From assembly GCA_963648895.1 (NCBI GenBank), contig CAVJGK010000097.1:1-5702 (forward strand): a stretch of 5,702 bases of DNA, given 5' to 3'. Below the pieces are notes generated by a model. It worked only from the letters and a program-made list of their open reading frames with translations. It was not told the origin of the DNA and did not search any database. This DNA is from UBA3210 sp963648895. Its GTDB lineage: Bacteria; Bacillota_I; Bacilli_A; RFN20; CAG-449. The position numbers and the translations under genes are program-made. Below, in pieces: positions 5,691 through 5,702 of the stretch (position 1 is the stretch's first letter; each line of letters opens with the position of its first letter).

Positions 5691-5702
5691 TAAAGAGTGA
5701 TC

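Noticed and set aside
5423..5702. T-box leader sensing an uncharged tRNA.
   Set aside because: No TGGNACCGCG-like T-box sequence occurs before the terminator, and the fold does not show the usual Stem I layout.

Overview
The window looks like low-GC Bacillota (Firmicutes) chromosome. It is AT-rich, has AAAGGAG-type Shine-Dalgarno sites and intrinsic terminators, and its four complete genes read through with the standard code. The type of left-hand accessory gene and the polyamine genes suggest a gut Erysipelotrichia- or Clostridia-like lineage. That lineage guess is inference; no marker gene is present.

Left end (1-523): on the plus strand lies the 3' end of what looks like an AAA-ATPase-like/PD-(D/E)XK gene. 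Its stop codon sits inside a long inverted repeat. After it come a decayed IS3-type orfA and a possible IS-end remnant. This stretch is accessory debris.

Middle (588-5390): four tightly packed minus-strand genes form one operon. In transcription order they are a carboxy(nor)spermidine dehydrogenase (saccharopine dehydrogenase-like), carboxynorspermidine decarboxylase (nspC), aspartate-semialdehyde dehydrogenase (asd) and aspartate kinase (lysC). Together they cover the whole SAM-independent route: L-aspartate to aspartyl phosphate to aspartate semialdehyde, condensation with putrescine (or 1,3-diaminopropane) to carboxy(nor)spermidine, then decarboxylation to (nor)spermidine. Only the diamine source is missing. 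A 17-bp hairpin terminator at 524-564 closes the operon.

Right end (5391-5702): between the first gene and the window edge is a long untranslated leader on the minus strand. It folds on paper into a 9-bp closing stem around a five-way junction with two nested three-way junctions (5510-5690). It is followed by a strong intrinsic terminator (5433-5468) placed before the first start codon. Six base pairs in the helices are G.U only on the minus strand, so the structure is specific to the operon transcript. A stretch of the leader can pair with the 5' arm of the terminator, giving a possible antiterminator. This is the layout of a transcription-attenuating riboswitch. I could not match it to a known class, including the lysine riboswitch and T-box, and it is the most interesting feature here. 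The operon promoter lies outside the window.
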